Source of the DNA: Paraphaeosphaeria minitans | Taxonomy: Eukaryota > Ascomycota > Dothideomycetes > Pleosporales > Didymosphaeriaceae | Reading direction: 5' to 3' | Assembly (NCBI GenBank): GCA_015832175.1 | Contig: WJXW01000015.1 | Coordinates: 558,001-622,000, forward strand | Length of the DNA: 64,000 nt | Shown: piece after piece, positions 12,031 to 22,886 of the stretch | Layout of the letters: each line of letters starts with the position of its first letter | How positions within the stretch are numbered: position 1 is the stretch's first letter | Program-made: the position numbers and the translations under genes | The notes under the pieces: generated by a model | Told to the model about the DNA's origin: nothing | Database searches by the model: none | What the model saw: the letters and a program-made list of their open reading frames with translations, nothing else

Positions 12031-13640
12031 TCAGCGGCATGTTCGTGCTGCTATCATATCTTCGACTTCGTGAATGAATCTGCTCGCGTCAGGACTGCAG
12101 CCATCGTCTTCATCTGGGCCCCAGGATTCCTCATCTTCCAGGCATATCTCCAACATCTCTCTAACCATCTCTTTCGTAAGCGGATCGGTAATTGACTTAA
12201 CCTGCGCGAAAAATCGCGTGAATACATGGATCATAATTGTGAGCCTGCGACAGTAAGCCTGGGCAATCCTGTAGGGTCCCTGAAATCCGTAAAGGATCGC
12301 AAAGCCAAGATCGAGGCTTTCTACCAGTAGAGGCTTTAACGAGTCACCATCTGTTACTATGTCGGTGTAGAAAACGGCCCACCATATAACTATTGTTAAC
12401 TTAGCATCTTATCTAGAATTTTTTTGATAACGTACTTGACTGGAGTGTGGTGAAGCAAGACAAAGTATACAGGGGCCCTTTGAATAAATGTTCGCAATCT
12501 TCAGCGCTCCTCAGAAATCGGAAATACGTAATAGTATCAGAAAGAAACTTCTGGGCGATGTTGAGCGGCGTGTAGAGCGGAAGGGTCGACATAAATAGCC
12601 TGAACCAAGCTGCATTGCTTAATGCGATGGCCGAATGAAGCTGTGAGTACGGTGTAGAGAGCTTGTTACGGTTGGCTTTTTTGAGGTTCGACTCGTCCAT
12701 CTTTAGATCATCTGGGAGCTTAGAGATGAGCTCCTCCAACATCGCATGTAGCTTTGCGAGGTCTGATTCAGCGGCGCTAAGGTCCTCCATCAATGGCAAT
12801 ATCATATCATATCTTGCGGTGTAAGCGTGAGGCAAGTAGAGTCAGAAGTTATAGAACCTACTGTTGTGGTACCAGAAGCTCATGCTTTGTTATATCTGCA
12901 TAGATACCCAGCGCTTCAATAAAAGGTACTAACGGCTCGGTAAGTCCAAATCCCTCGTCGGCGTATTCTAGTTCTGTTGGTTCATATCGCGCACGGAATT
13001 CCGCAGAGGTCTCCCGCAACCTTCTAGTCACGCTCTGGTAATTTTGCTGGAAGAAAGCACTTGAGCGAGGCAGCTGCAATGACATCTGGATGTTTTCCAT
13101 GGTCTCATCACGGAAGTTACAACCACCAGCCACTAAGTACATCCTGATGATAAAATAGCTCCATAACGTCCGCACGTAGAGTTCGTCAGATGTTTGAGGG
13201 TCAAGCAACCGTATGGTGGTTCCTGCTCGTTCAAGTAGGGCTATACTTTCCCGTTGCTCGTTGCAAAGAAATGCGCGAAGAGCGAGCCTAAGAGAGGAGG
13301 ATGAGTAGAGCACTCTTCTCACGACTATCAGGTGGACCTACATTATGAGAGCCTGCGTTGTGTCTTTCGAAGGCTGGGCCAACGTTTCTAGTCGAAGTTC
13401 CTTCAAGGCCTTCTCAGCCAATTCGCATGCAATGTTTTTGCGCTCTTGTTCAGACAGGTTTCTTTCCCCGTTGTGATACGGGATCGTGAGGGCACTCAAA
13501 GCGAAACCCAAGGGAGGATTGTTGGACAATGGCTTATCCTCCCTAAGAAAAGGAAGTTCGATAGCGAAGAACTGGTTTCCGATCCGGCATAGCTCTTTCA
13601 TTGACGCATATTTCACGAGATCTGTGGGAGGGTCCGGCAT
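12031..13640 (-). CDS. Fungal-specific transcription factor domain protein
   Basis: Four exons: 13640-13342, 13287-12862, 12812-12436 and 12389-12031. Their lengths sum to 1461 nt, giving an intact 486-aa frame. Introns are 46-54 nt with good donors (GTAGGT, GTAGGT, GTACGT) and pyrimidine-rich acceptors. The sequence fits the PF04082-type regulatory domain: an early run PPLGFALSALTIPYHN, DTTQALIMLALRAFLCNEQR across the first junction, and a helical C-terminus with LPDDLK, PYSQLHSAIAL and WWAVFYTDIV. No Zn2Cys6 motif is found upstream. A possible acceptor just before the ATG leaves room for an upstream exon, but none was located. Likely nuclear; targets unknown. The promoter and start of exon 1 are duplicated at 21041-21188. 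Confidence 0.7.
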
Positions 13641-13760
13641 AATGGAAACCTGTTATGAAGAACAAAGTGACTGTATGGGGAATGATTGGAGATGATGCTT
13701 CTAAGGAAAAGTCACCAGGCTATTCTATATATCCGTTAGAGGAGCCCTGACTTCTTTTCA
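13641..13760 (-). promoter_or_regulatory. Likely core promoter/5' leader of the TF-domain gene, with TATA-like box
   Basis: A minus-strand TATATAG lies near 13725-13733, about 85-90 bases upstream of the ATG at 13640. The whole segment is conserved in the duplicate at 21041-21188, where TATATGAAG occupies the same place. Conservation outside the coding part is the main support. The segment also ends in AACAG just before GTTTCCATT-ATG, so part could be intronic. Confidence 0.4.
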
Positions 13761-14742
13761 TCATTGTTGTCTTACCGTGCGCCAAAAGTAAAAAGCAAAT
13801 AAGAACAAAATGTCGGGGCTTATGAAAATCATATACGCAATAGAAAACCCTTCCATAATCGAGACAAACGCGCCATAGAATAGCAATGTACACTAAATAT
13901 CTGACGCCTTCTACCGTTATCGTGCGTGAGTGATACGCATCAAATAGATACTTGCGACCATCAGTAGCCAGCGACTTTTTTTGGCCTTTTGCACACGTTT
14001 TCATCCATTTGGGAAACAAGGATGTGCGAGATTTTCACCTTGTCACTAGCGTGGGAAGCTCGTGGCGTTTGGAGACACTGGATCTGCACAAAGGTCATAG
14101 AATTGAGCTAATTATCCTATCACTTATAGATTACCCTCCCAAACCTTTCGCTCTATACACCAGCGGTCCTTATATGACAGGGTCCCTGGGGCGAGTACAA
14201 TCCATAGCAATATTGCAGGGCTGTTAGCGCATATCAAGGACCATGACTATTTCGAAAGCGTGTACTTAGAGGGAAAGCGATGCTCTCATAACGTAGTCGA
14301 TCACGTCGCTACAGAGCTTCTCCGATAGCCCAATGCTTCCCAAGGGGGAAGCAAAAATAATTAGGACAACCGTCCATTCCCGCTGATTGAAGCACTAGCG
14401 AAACGAGTGTGACAGTTCGCGCCTATGAGTGTCGATCGGCTCGAGTGGAATACGCGGCACATACAACGATGTCTGAAAAGAGCTAGGACCAGAGTGGACT
14501 CTGTAGGTTTTAGATTTCGATGATTAGTTATTACTGAGAGTTGCTGCAGCTTGTTGCTACTACGTAGCCTCGGATCATTGCGGTGTATCTTACATAGAAG
14601 AGTTGCAGACTGCAGTAACCCAAAGATGTAGGCTATGCAATGGTCTGCAACGTTCGAGCGCTTGCCACCTAAAGACAATAATTGTCGTGAGGGGTGAACG
14701 AGCTAGTATAGTACGACTAGCAGACTGACTGACACTCTTCCA
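13761..14742. other. No gene recognised
   Basis: A minus-strand ORF at 13720-14019 and another at 14361-14678 lack motifs and conservation. Upstream of 13760 the similarity to the 21-kb duplicate stops. Confidence 0.35.
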
Positions 14743-17254
14743 TCAGCGCGGACGTCGGTAGTAGATGTCGTGCTGGCGTGCTAGATTATCCAGGATCTCG
14801 TAGTCGAGCGACAGCACCGGGGAGTTGCCCGAGAGTTCGCGGAGGATGTCCTGTGTGCGCGTGAACAGCGCCGTAAGCATTTCCTTTGTGAGGCAATTCT
14901 TATCTGGGAGGAATCTGCGCATGGGAGACGTGTAGACTGCGGTGAGGACGAGCATGTTGCCGAATTGCCTGGGAGATTCAGCGCGGCTGAAATACACGTG
15001 GGGGAGCTTCTTACGCGTGCAACGTGCCAAAGACGTTGGGCACGATGAGTCGGGATCGGCGCTGGCTTTCGTAGTTGCGGTAAGGCGTGTTTTCGTCGGC
15101 GCCAATGCGATCGAAGGCGATGGTACTTTGGATGGCGCTTTCGACACATTTTTGGACAATCTGGAGGGCTTGTTCGTCCTCGGCGCTCAAGTCGACGATA
15201 TCGCGGTGTGGATTGTACTGGTTCGACGTGTCTGGCGGGGAATTGTTCGAGGACACCGTGGGTGGCAGCTTCATGTAGTGGATGGCCTTAAACAGCAGCG
15301 GTCGCAGGACGACATAGTATCCACCGTAGTACTTCGCGCGCAAGCGGGCAACGCTAATATCGGTCGATGGGGGTCGGAATTGTTCCAAGCGAGCGCATCC
15401 GGCAACAGCTTCCGCCAGGTAGATAATAGTTCGGCGTAGGACCGTGCGGTGTTACCGATCTGGTCAATGTCAATTGCAAGTCGCGCACCATATAATGAGT
15501 TGTGCGCATCGTTGAGAATGACACGCAAGTGTATCTGGCTGGAGTACAGGAAGAGATTCTTCGTGTGCATAGAAGTCCCGTCGAACTCGTAAACCCCGGA
15601 CGGATACTCGATGTGCGTTTGGTACTGCGTGATCGCGCTGGGCTGGAGCTCACTGATCTCCGCGATGATGTCGCTGCATGCACGTTAGCGGGAATTGATG
15701 AATAGGATGGCTCAACTAACCTTTCCATCTGGAGACAAGTCCAGTAGACGCACTTGATCAAGTTGAGTCGGCGGCGTTCCTCAGCAGACAGGATGGGCTC
15801 GGTGCTGGGTTCTTCAACGAGGGTCTGACCCGCAGCGTTCGTCAAGATCATTTTCCGGTTGACCTTGTTGCCTTCGCGTCGGATAAGAACCAGGCAGATT
15901 CTGCAAGCATTGTTGGTCCAGCTCCAGCTTTCGAGGACGCGGCCGTACTGGCCCAAGTACAAAGCAGCCAGCAGCATGGCTTGCGCGTGAGCTATAGTGT
16001 TGCCGCCGCTCTGGTTCCCGAGGATGTCGGATGCGTAAGAGAAGTATGCCATGCCAGGGAGTATGTTGATGTTCCTCGCGCGCGTGTCCGAAGCGTCGCT
16101 GCTGAAACTATCGGTGGCAGAACGAGGCGAGTCCCGGTGGTAGCCCCATGTTCCGTTCGCCGCAGGCTGTCGGTCGCTCTGCGGATGAGGCAGCTTGGCG
16201 GTGTGGAGACAAACTTTGCCTAGGGCAAGTACGAGAAGAATAATGGCATTGCGCAGGGAGCGTTCGATACTGCCTCTTGCAGATTCCTCGGCCACTCCGT
16301 AGGCATCGCCGTGTAAAGTACTCGACCGCTTCCGCTCAATACGATCCGGGCTGTAGACCTCCTGGAACTCTTGGATTATCTTCCGCAGCTTTGCCGGGTT
16401 CAAGAAAGGGTGCAGACTGTGGATGTTGTCCTGGTACGAGCGATATAATCCCCACAGAGTCTTTGAATTAAAATCGGGCTTTCCGTCGGGACCAAGACCC
16501 CCAAGATCATAACGCGGAGGATCTCTGTTAGTGGTACTGGGATTGGAATGGTCTGCAGGCGGACATCCCCACAGGCCCTCTTTCACGGTAGCAGGGGAGG
16601 GAGTATCTGACTCGACGTGGGCACCGTCGTAGAGATCGGTATCGGTTCCTTCTCCAACGCCCCACACTCGGAGCAGGCCCCGGTCTTGTTCCATTAGCAT
16701 GGGATACTGGTCGATCCGGTGGCCTTCTTCCAGCAGTCGTTGGATGAACGGTACGCCGTTGCAAAAGTTTGCCATGGAAGGCCACTCGATGAACAAGTGA
16801 TGCGCTGGCGTTCTGTGGTCTGCCTGGAGGCCGACATTGTCCGGGTCATTGGCGGGATCCGGCTGAGTTAGGGTGATGCTGGTCACAACGCGGTCGGCGG
16901 GAGTAGCAGGATGCGGAAAGGCCTGATAGGACTCTTTTTGGATGAGTGTCGCTGGTCGTGCCACGGGACCTTGCTGTGGAACGTTGAAATTGGCACCAAG
17001 ATCCTTCACAATGTTTGATATGCTGTTGAGACTGTTCTGCAGCTCCATCATGCTGCGATCTTGCCTGGGTAAGGGGTTAGCAAACAGACGACGTTTGGGA
17101 CTGACCTCACGTACTTGGGCGGCGGCACATCCATGTACTGGCAACCGAAGTAGTTCTCTGTGCAGTACTGACACGGCCTCGCTTCGTCGCACCTTCGCTT
17201 GCGGGAACGGCAGTGGTTGCACGCCTGGGCCGCGCGGACTTGCTTTGGGCGCAT
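14743..17254 (-). CDS. Zn2Cys6 transcription factor with a one-base frameshift
   Basis: Four exons: 17254-17115, 17064-15721, 15673-15015 and 14968-14743. Introns are 50, 47 and 46 nt with donors GTACGT, GTTAGT and GTAAGA. The N-terminus carries the zinc cluster ACNHCRSRKRRCDEARPC followed by QYCTENYFGC, then a short helix (MMELQNSLNSISNIVKDLG) and a long fungal regulatory domain (YRSYQDNIHSLHPFLNPAKL; MAYFSYASDILG; NACRICLVLIRREGN). The final block VARLRAKYYGGYYVVLRP and VFGTLHAQFGNMLVL is typical of the family C-terminus. The coding sum is 2369 nt, one short of a multiple of three. The frame breaks at a run of five Gs (plus strand 15369-15373); one more base there would restore it to 789 aa. 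Nuclear regulator; target unknown. Confidence 0.8.
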
Positions 17255-17847
17255 AGCTCCATCACCGTCCTGGGCCACGCAGGGTCCGGGTCCGTTGGAG
17301 TAGGGAGGCAGGCCAAATTGCTTTCCGATGAGCACCGCGGTCCATAGATGAGTTTACCGCGCTGCCCTACAGTACGTAGCGGTAGAAGCAATGCACGAGG
17401 AGCAATCGCATTCCACAGCCCCACTCTTCCATTGACCTCGTCTAGGCGCGTATCGTGAGTTCCGTATCACATCGCAGCACAGACCCTCTGAAATGGAGCA
17501 CAGATTCTGTGCCTGTGCTTTGTAGGGTCTGTGCAATGGTCTGATGCACGCGACGTCAACTGTGGAACGATTATCAGCCAGAGAACGCCTGCTTTCATGG
17601 GTCAAGTATGCATACTCGTCTCTAGAAGCAGTCGGCGATCCTTAGTTCGTCAAGCGCCTGACCTGCTTAGTGATACAGACATGACTGCGAGCAATTGCAG
17701 ATCCAGGCCTCAAAGGTGTTCACGTTATGCAAAGTCGCCCTGATAATAACCAGGGAGCTTCTGCCTGACGCTCAATAGGCTGTGTCAAAAAAGTTTCGAG
17801 TGTCCATTGCGGAGTTGTGCACAGATTCCAATAACATCAGGTACCGA
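17255..17847. other. Intergenic between the Zn2Cys6 gene and the ABC gene
   Basis: It holds the presumed promoter of the Zn2Cys6 regulator and the 3' end of the ABC transporter. An ORF frame runs on upstream of the regulator's ATG to 17335 without an ATG of its own. No other feature seen. Confidence 0.35.
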
Positions 17848-20831
17848 TCATGTATGCCCAGAGGGCTTAGGGGGCGTCTGATCATCGAGCTCCTCCTTGG
17901 CCCTTTGGGCTGTCTCGGATTTCTTCGTCCGCTCGTCATCCGAGGACGAAGCGGAGTGGCTGCTGCCGTCGTCGCCCAGACCAATGTTACCATCCTTGGA
18001 CTCTCGTAGCAGCCTCTCTGACTTATCCCTGAGCATTTTGGCTTGTTCAGCGGCTGTCTGAGCGCGGACCTGCTTCTTCCACATCGCTGCATAGTGCCCG
18101 TTCTTCTCGAGAAGATCTTCATGGGTCCCACGCTCAGCTATCTTGCCTCTGTGCAGAACGAGGATCTGATCAGCATGAGTGATGGTACTGAGTCGGTGGG
18201 CAATAATGAGCATGGTACGACCCTGTGCTAGGGTCGTGAAGGCTTCCTGAATGTGTTGTTCGGTCTCGGTGTCCAGGGCAGCGGTTGCTTCATCCAACAT
18301 GATGATGCGCGGGCCTTTAATGATCGTGCGGGAAATGGCTACACGCTGCTTTTCACCTCCTGATAGGCGCAGACCGCGCTCGCCAACCTTGGTCTCGTAC
18401 TTTTCCGGGAAAGTCATGATCTTGTCATGGATGCTCGCGGCGCGGCAAGCAGCATACACCTGCTCATCTGTAGCGTTTTGGTTCGCATACTTGAGGTTGT
18501 ACATGAGCGATTCGTTGAATAGAACTGTGTCCTGGGGAACAACGCCGATATGGCTTCGAACGGAGTCAATGGGAAGGTCTTCAACATCGCGGCCGTCGAC
18601 CTGGATGCTGCCAGATTGCGTGTTATAGAACCGGTACATCAGACGGAAGACAGTGGATTTTCCACCACCAGACTCCCCAACAAATGCAGTGGTTGTGCCG
18701 GGTGGGCACTGGAAATCTGAGCCAGTAAGGGCAGGCTTGCGTTCATCGTACGAGAAATGGACGTTGTTAAAACGAAGGTCACCCTCGCACTCTTGAAGAG
18801 TCTGGGCATCGGGCTTGTCCACGACGGTTGGCTGTTCTTTGAAAAGCTCGAGCATGCGCTCCGAGTTGATCAGTGCCGATTGAATCATCCCGTAGAATGT
18901 GCCGAAGAAGTTGAGCGGGCTTTGCAGCTGGCCCATGTACGTTACAAGCGCGACAAAGTCACCAGTTCTTTGCTCGCCTTTGACGACCTGATGAGCTGCA
19001 ATGAAGCAAACAACAAGGAGTCCTAGCATGAAGACCATATTCTGGGAGACGTTCATGAGGTTGAGCGAAAAGAGAACTGTATACTCAGCATCTTGGTACT
19101 TGCGCACTGCCTCTCGATACCGGTTGAACTTGTAGGCTTCGGCGTTGAAATACTTGACCGTTTCGTACGACACCATGGAGTCGTTCCTGCACGGGTTTAG
19201 CAATGCATAGCAATTGATGGGAGCTCGAACTCACTTGACGGCATCTTCTTCGCGGTCCGCATTGACCATTTCGCGGCGTATCTCAGCCCGCCATTGTGCC
19301 ATGCGGATGGTCAGACAGATGTACCAAAACGTGACTACGCAGAGAACTAGCGCGTAAGTAGCGTCGAACTTGTAAAGGAAATAACCAACAGCGACCGCAA
19401 GATCCACGAGCATGGGGACAACCTGGAAAGTCACCTGCTCTAAAAGGTGTTGATGGAGCTGCCTTTGCCAAGCGCGGACAAGATCTCGCCCGTCTTCTTG
19501 CCAAGATGAAAATGCAAACTGAGGCTATGCACGTGCTCGAAGGCGGCTACAGACAATTCGCGGTACGAGCACTGTCCGACCGGGATCCAGAGGGTGGATC
19601 GGATTGCACCAAGCAGACCATTGTTGCCTTGAATAAATCGAAACGCGATGAAGAGCATGATGGCTTGCCATGGATTGCCTCTGGACCCGTCTTCCAGCCT
19701 GTCTGTTATGCGGCCAATTTGGTTCGGAACTAGCATGTTGACGACGCGCTGGAGGAGGACGATGAAGAAGCAGATAATGACCATCATCTGCAAGCGGCGG
19801 TCTTTGGACGGCCACAGGTACGGGAAGAAGACCTTGTAGCCCTTGAGGTACTCCCACCAGCTACGCGCGGGTGCACCTGTCGGCCTGCTCCAGGCAGGGG
19901 GAGCGCCCTCGGTATGTTGGCTTTTGCCACCAACGGGGTGGACCGAGCCATATGAGCCGTTCGCGTGATCATTTCCCGCGCTACCTTCCCGCTCAGCACC
20001 GCCCAGCAATGAGGTTATCTCACTCGCACTGCCGGACTCGCGAGAGGATGCTCGCTGCGCGTGTGACACAAAGACGACGTAGAAGCCGATCAGAGCCAGG
20101 AGTATGACGATGCGCAGGAAGTCGCAGGCGAGCTCGCCCACTTCCCATCAGGTGACCCCCCAGCTGATGTAATCCTTCTTCGGGTCGAGTATTGGCTGGT
20201 GGTGCGCGCGCGTGTAGATAGCCAAGGACAGTGCGACGAGTACGACCTCGAGGACAGCCGCCACGATCCATGTCGCGAGGTGGGCCGAGGTGGGCGAGGG
20301 CTTCGAGTTGATGAGCGAGATGAGGAACAGGCAGTAGACGAAGAAGGAGCCGATCAGATAGGCCTGAGCACGGGCAGTCAGCACAGCACGTCGTACGTAG
20401 AGCATGGCAGGGCGGCCACGTACCACGACGTGGTTGCCGGCCCACCAGGTGTCGGTCTGGCTGGCGAGGGCGTGTATCACGCTCACGGCGGAATTGCCAA
20501 CGAAGGTGGCGGCGGCGAACAGCGACAGCCTGGTGAAGAGCAGCTTCTGCGAGTGGGTGGCGTCGTCGTGGACCGTCTTCTTGACAAAGTTGCGGGTGGG
20601 ATCGGTGGCGGGCAGCGGCTTCCCGCCGGGGCCGGTGGTGGTGGGTTTGGCGACATTAGCATTAGAATTAGAGGCGGCAATGCTGCGGACGGTGAAGGCC
20701 ACAAGAAAGAAGACGAGAAGGGCCACGGGGTACGAGTACTGCAGGGTAACAAGAACGGGGCGAAGGGCGCGGGCGTGGGCCCACGGCTATTCGTCTTCAC
20801 GGACGGCCAACGAGGTCAATTGGGTTGCCAT
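17848..20831 (-). pseudogene. HMT1-like half-size ABC transporter with several frame lesions
   Basis: Two exons, 20831-19235 and 19186-17848 (intron GTGAGT...CAG, 48 nt). The order is an N-terminal multi-spanning region, a soluble linker, a six-helix ABC membrane domain and one C-terminal nucleotide-binding domain. The latter has Walker A GESGGGKST, signature LSGGEKQR, Walker B RIIMLDEATAALD and H-loop AHRLSTITHAD. An N-terminal extra membrane domain plus KGSSINTF fits the heavy-metal-tolerance (HMT1/ABCB) group, which moves thiol-metal conjugates or related solutes into vacuoles. Three lesions are visible: an in-frame TGA at 20148-20150, a missing base at an A4 run (19442-19445) after SSINTF, and a TAG at 20787-20789, codon 15 of the assumed start. 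Coding length is 2936 nt, one short of a multiple of three. The TAG could be avoided if the true start or a 5' intron differs. Confidence 0.75.
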
Positions 20832-20867
20832 TGCTGACCTAGAAAACAACATGAACTGCAGGCTGAA

Positions 20868-21188
20868 TCAGGAGCAGTCTCCTTGTGTAGTGATAAGGAA
20901 GGCTGCTGTTGGCGACTTGTGGGACGTGCATAATATACGTGAACTCACACACCTCTTCCTGTAACTATACCAGAAAAAGTGTATGGTAGCTGCTTTCCAG
21001 TAATCTATCCAGCGGAGACTGTCTATCCGCTCATAATGCACGGTACTCACAAGATCTGCGGGAGGGTTCGACATTACGGAGACCTGGTAAGAAGTACAGA
21101 GTAGCTGGCTGGGGAATGATTGGAGATGACGCTTCCAAAGTCGCCAGGCTACTTCATATACTGGTTAGAGGAGCCCTAATCTCTTCTC
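20868..21188 (-). pseudogene. Duplicated promoter and first-exon fragment of the TF-domain gene
   Basis: Bases 21041-21188 match 13611-13760 with scattered differences. Both contain the TATA-like box, the sequence ggggaatgattggagatga, an acceptor-like CAG, and an ATG followed by xxPPxDL (MSNPPADL here, ATG at 21073; MPDPPTDL there). After DL this copy diverges: GTGAGT could act as a donor. The downstream frame (to 20868) has no similarity to the transcription factor and runs into the 5' side of the ABC gene. This is a truncated duplicate left beside the ABC transporter. Confidence 0.7.
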
Positions 21189-22523
21189 GTCAGGCCTTCC
21201 AGCGCACTGTTAGCGCTCTTGAGATACTCGTGCACGCATTGTTCGCATTGTTTTCTTTTGGCATTATTTTAGATTGCTTAGTCGCGGCAGCGCGTTTCGG
21301 AAATATCGTGCAAACAATAGACTGCCTGGGGCTCATATGCATTCTCCCCCTCGCCATCCCTGCCCAACTGCCGATTCGATTTGGCCTATTACAGCAGGTG
21401 GACATTGGCACAAGAGTTTCCCCTCTCCATCCAAAATTTCACTGTGATTGGTAATCAGCTCTGGAACAATATTCCATGGGTTTCCTCAGTTCAAGAGTCT
21501 GAAAGGAATGTCTTCGCGTGATAGCATCTATATGACTAATCACATGAATGGTTACATGTGAGTCAATAACTTCAGTGATTTCGACGGTGCCAGTCGCCTT
21601 GATATTTAGCCCATCATGCTTGACCTAAGCAATGACAAGCACGGTTGGATCGTTAAGGGTAAGTCCTTACATAACGGTGAGGATTGTTGCTCTTTGGATA
21701 TGCCGGAATAGACACTGGTCGATTGACTGGAGGTAGAAGTTGGGGTCTCTGCTTGTGTTCGTCGGCGGAACGCTTTCTTGTGCTGGTCGGTGCTGGCGAT
21801 AAGTCCGTCATTCTGTGAAAGTAGAAACCGGGGCCCTGGGAGCGAACATGCAGGAAGACAACCGGTGAGAGAAGGGGCCAGGCGCAGAATGCAGGTCGTA
21901 GATGAGGGACGTCTCAGCCTTGCTGGAGGCACGCAGATATATAACCAGGTCACTCATCTCCGCTCGACTGGCCTCCATGATAAGGCCAGACACTACGCTT
22001 GACTGCTCAGCCGGCATACATGGTTTCCTCCGTCGGCACCGGGAGCGCAGATGGTCTGGGTTCAGCTTCTCGCTTGCGATCACGATGCACTAGTCCAGAG
22101 GCTCGAATTCGATCGGAGCTTTTGCTGCTTGCTCACTGGCAGACTCGTGGAGGGCTTGCATCAGACATCTATAGACGGAATGGAGACGATACTTCAGTGC
22201 TAGTTGCTGATGCGGATGAGGAGCAGTGAATGTTATGGATGTGATCCCGCTGAACGCCTGGTCCAACAATGTAGACCTGACGGTGTGTTGTTGGTTACAT
22301 TGGTTTTTCTTCAGTAGGTTGCAACAGAATGTTTTTGGGCGCATGGAAACTATGTTATTACGAAGGCATGCCATCCTATGTGGTTCCGAGCGATCGATGA
22401 TGAGATCAAGTACGCTCATAATGGCGATGGAAAATGGTCACGACTATTGACTGCCTACGGTGGAATAGCGCATGTTCGCGGATGCGGGACACTGCCGCGG
22501 AGTAATCTGGCAGGGTATGTTCC
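21189..22523. other. No confident gene
   Basis: Minus-strand frames 22419-22090 and 22083-21808 lie in the same phase, separated by one TAG, and could be a decayed exon. They show no motif. A plus-strand hydrophobic ORF (21116-21454) overlaps the duplicated promoter and is not conserved in the other copy. Confidence 0.3.
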
Positions 22524-22575
22524 GAAAACGGTTAGATTTAAATATGGAAATCCAGATTTAAATCTAACCGTTTTC
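22524..22575. repeat. 52-bp near-perfect palindrome
   Basis: Arms of 20 bases (22524-22543 gaaaacggttagatttaaat and its reverse complement at 22556-22575) enclose a 12-base centre. The centre itself contains TGGA-AA-TCCA, so the whole is a palindrome with a single A/G mismatch pair and a two-base centre. It is AT-rich inside and could be a transposon end-to-end remnant, a binding site for a dimer, or a hairpin in RNA. Confidence 0.9.
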
Positions 22576-22886
22576 ATGTGCCCAACTTCTCGCAGCAAGA
22601 ATATCCAGCTTTTCCTATGGCGAACAACGCTGAATTTTCTAGAGACACCGGAGAGCTCGTACGTCTTTTGAATAGATACTCTCCGCAGCAACTGTGTGAT
22701 AATAAGGTATTCTTGAATTGAAAGGATGTGACTCACCTGGTAATCTCGATCCAGGATGTGGTCTCCGCCTTCGTTCGTTTCTTCGGCGATGATCAAAAGC
22801 TGAGAGAACTGTTCACTTGCGACCAAGAATGTTCGGTTATAAGCGAAAGCGAAACAAGACTCTCACTCCCTGGCGGAGCTTCTAAG

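Noticed and set aside
13336..13341. In-frame TAG (13338-13340) in the TF-domain gene
   Set aside because: It lies in a good 54-nt intron (GTAGGT...pyrimidine tract...TTAG, 13288-13341), and the spliced frame reads QALIMLALRAFL, as expected for the family.
14942..15439. Plus-strand 165-codon ORF
   Set aside because: It is antisense to conserved exons of the Zn2Cys6 regulator and has no motif of its own.
20199..20964. Plus-strand ORFs of 186-212 codons across the ABC gene
   Set aside because: They are shadows opposite the GC-rich first exon of the ABC transporter, with low-complexity Gly/Arg composition.
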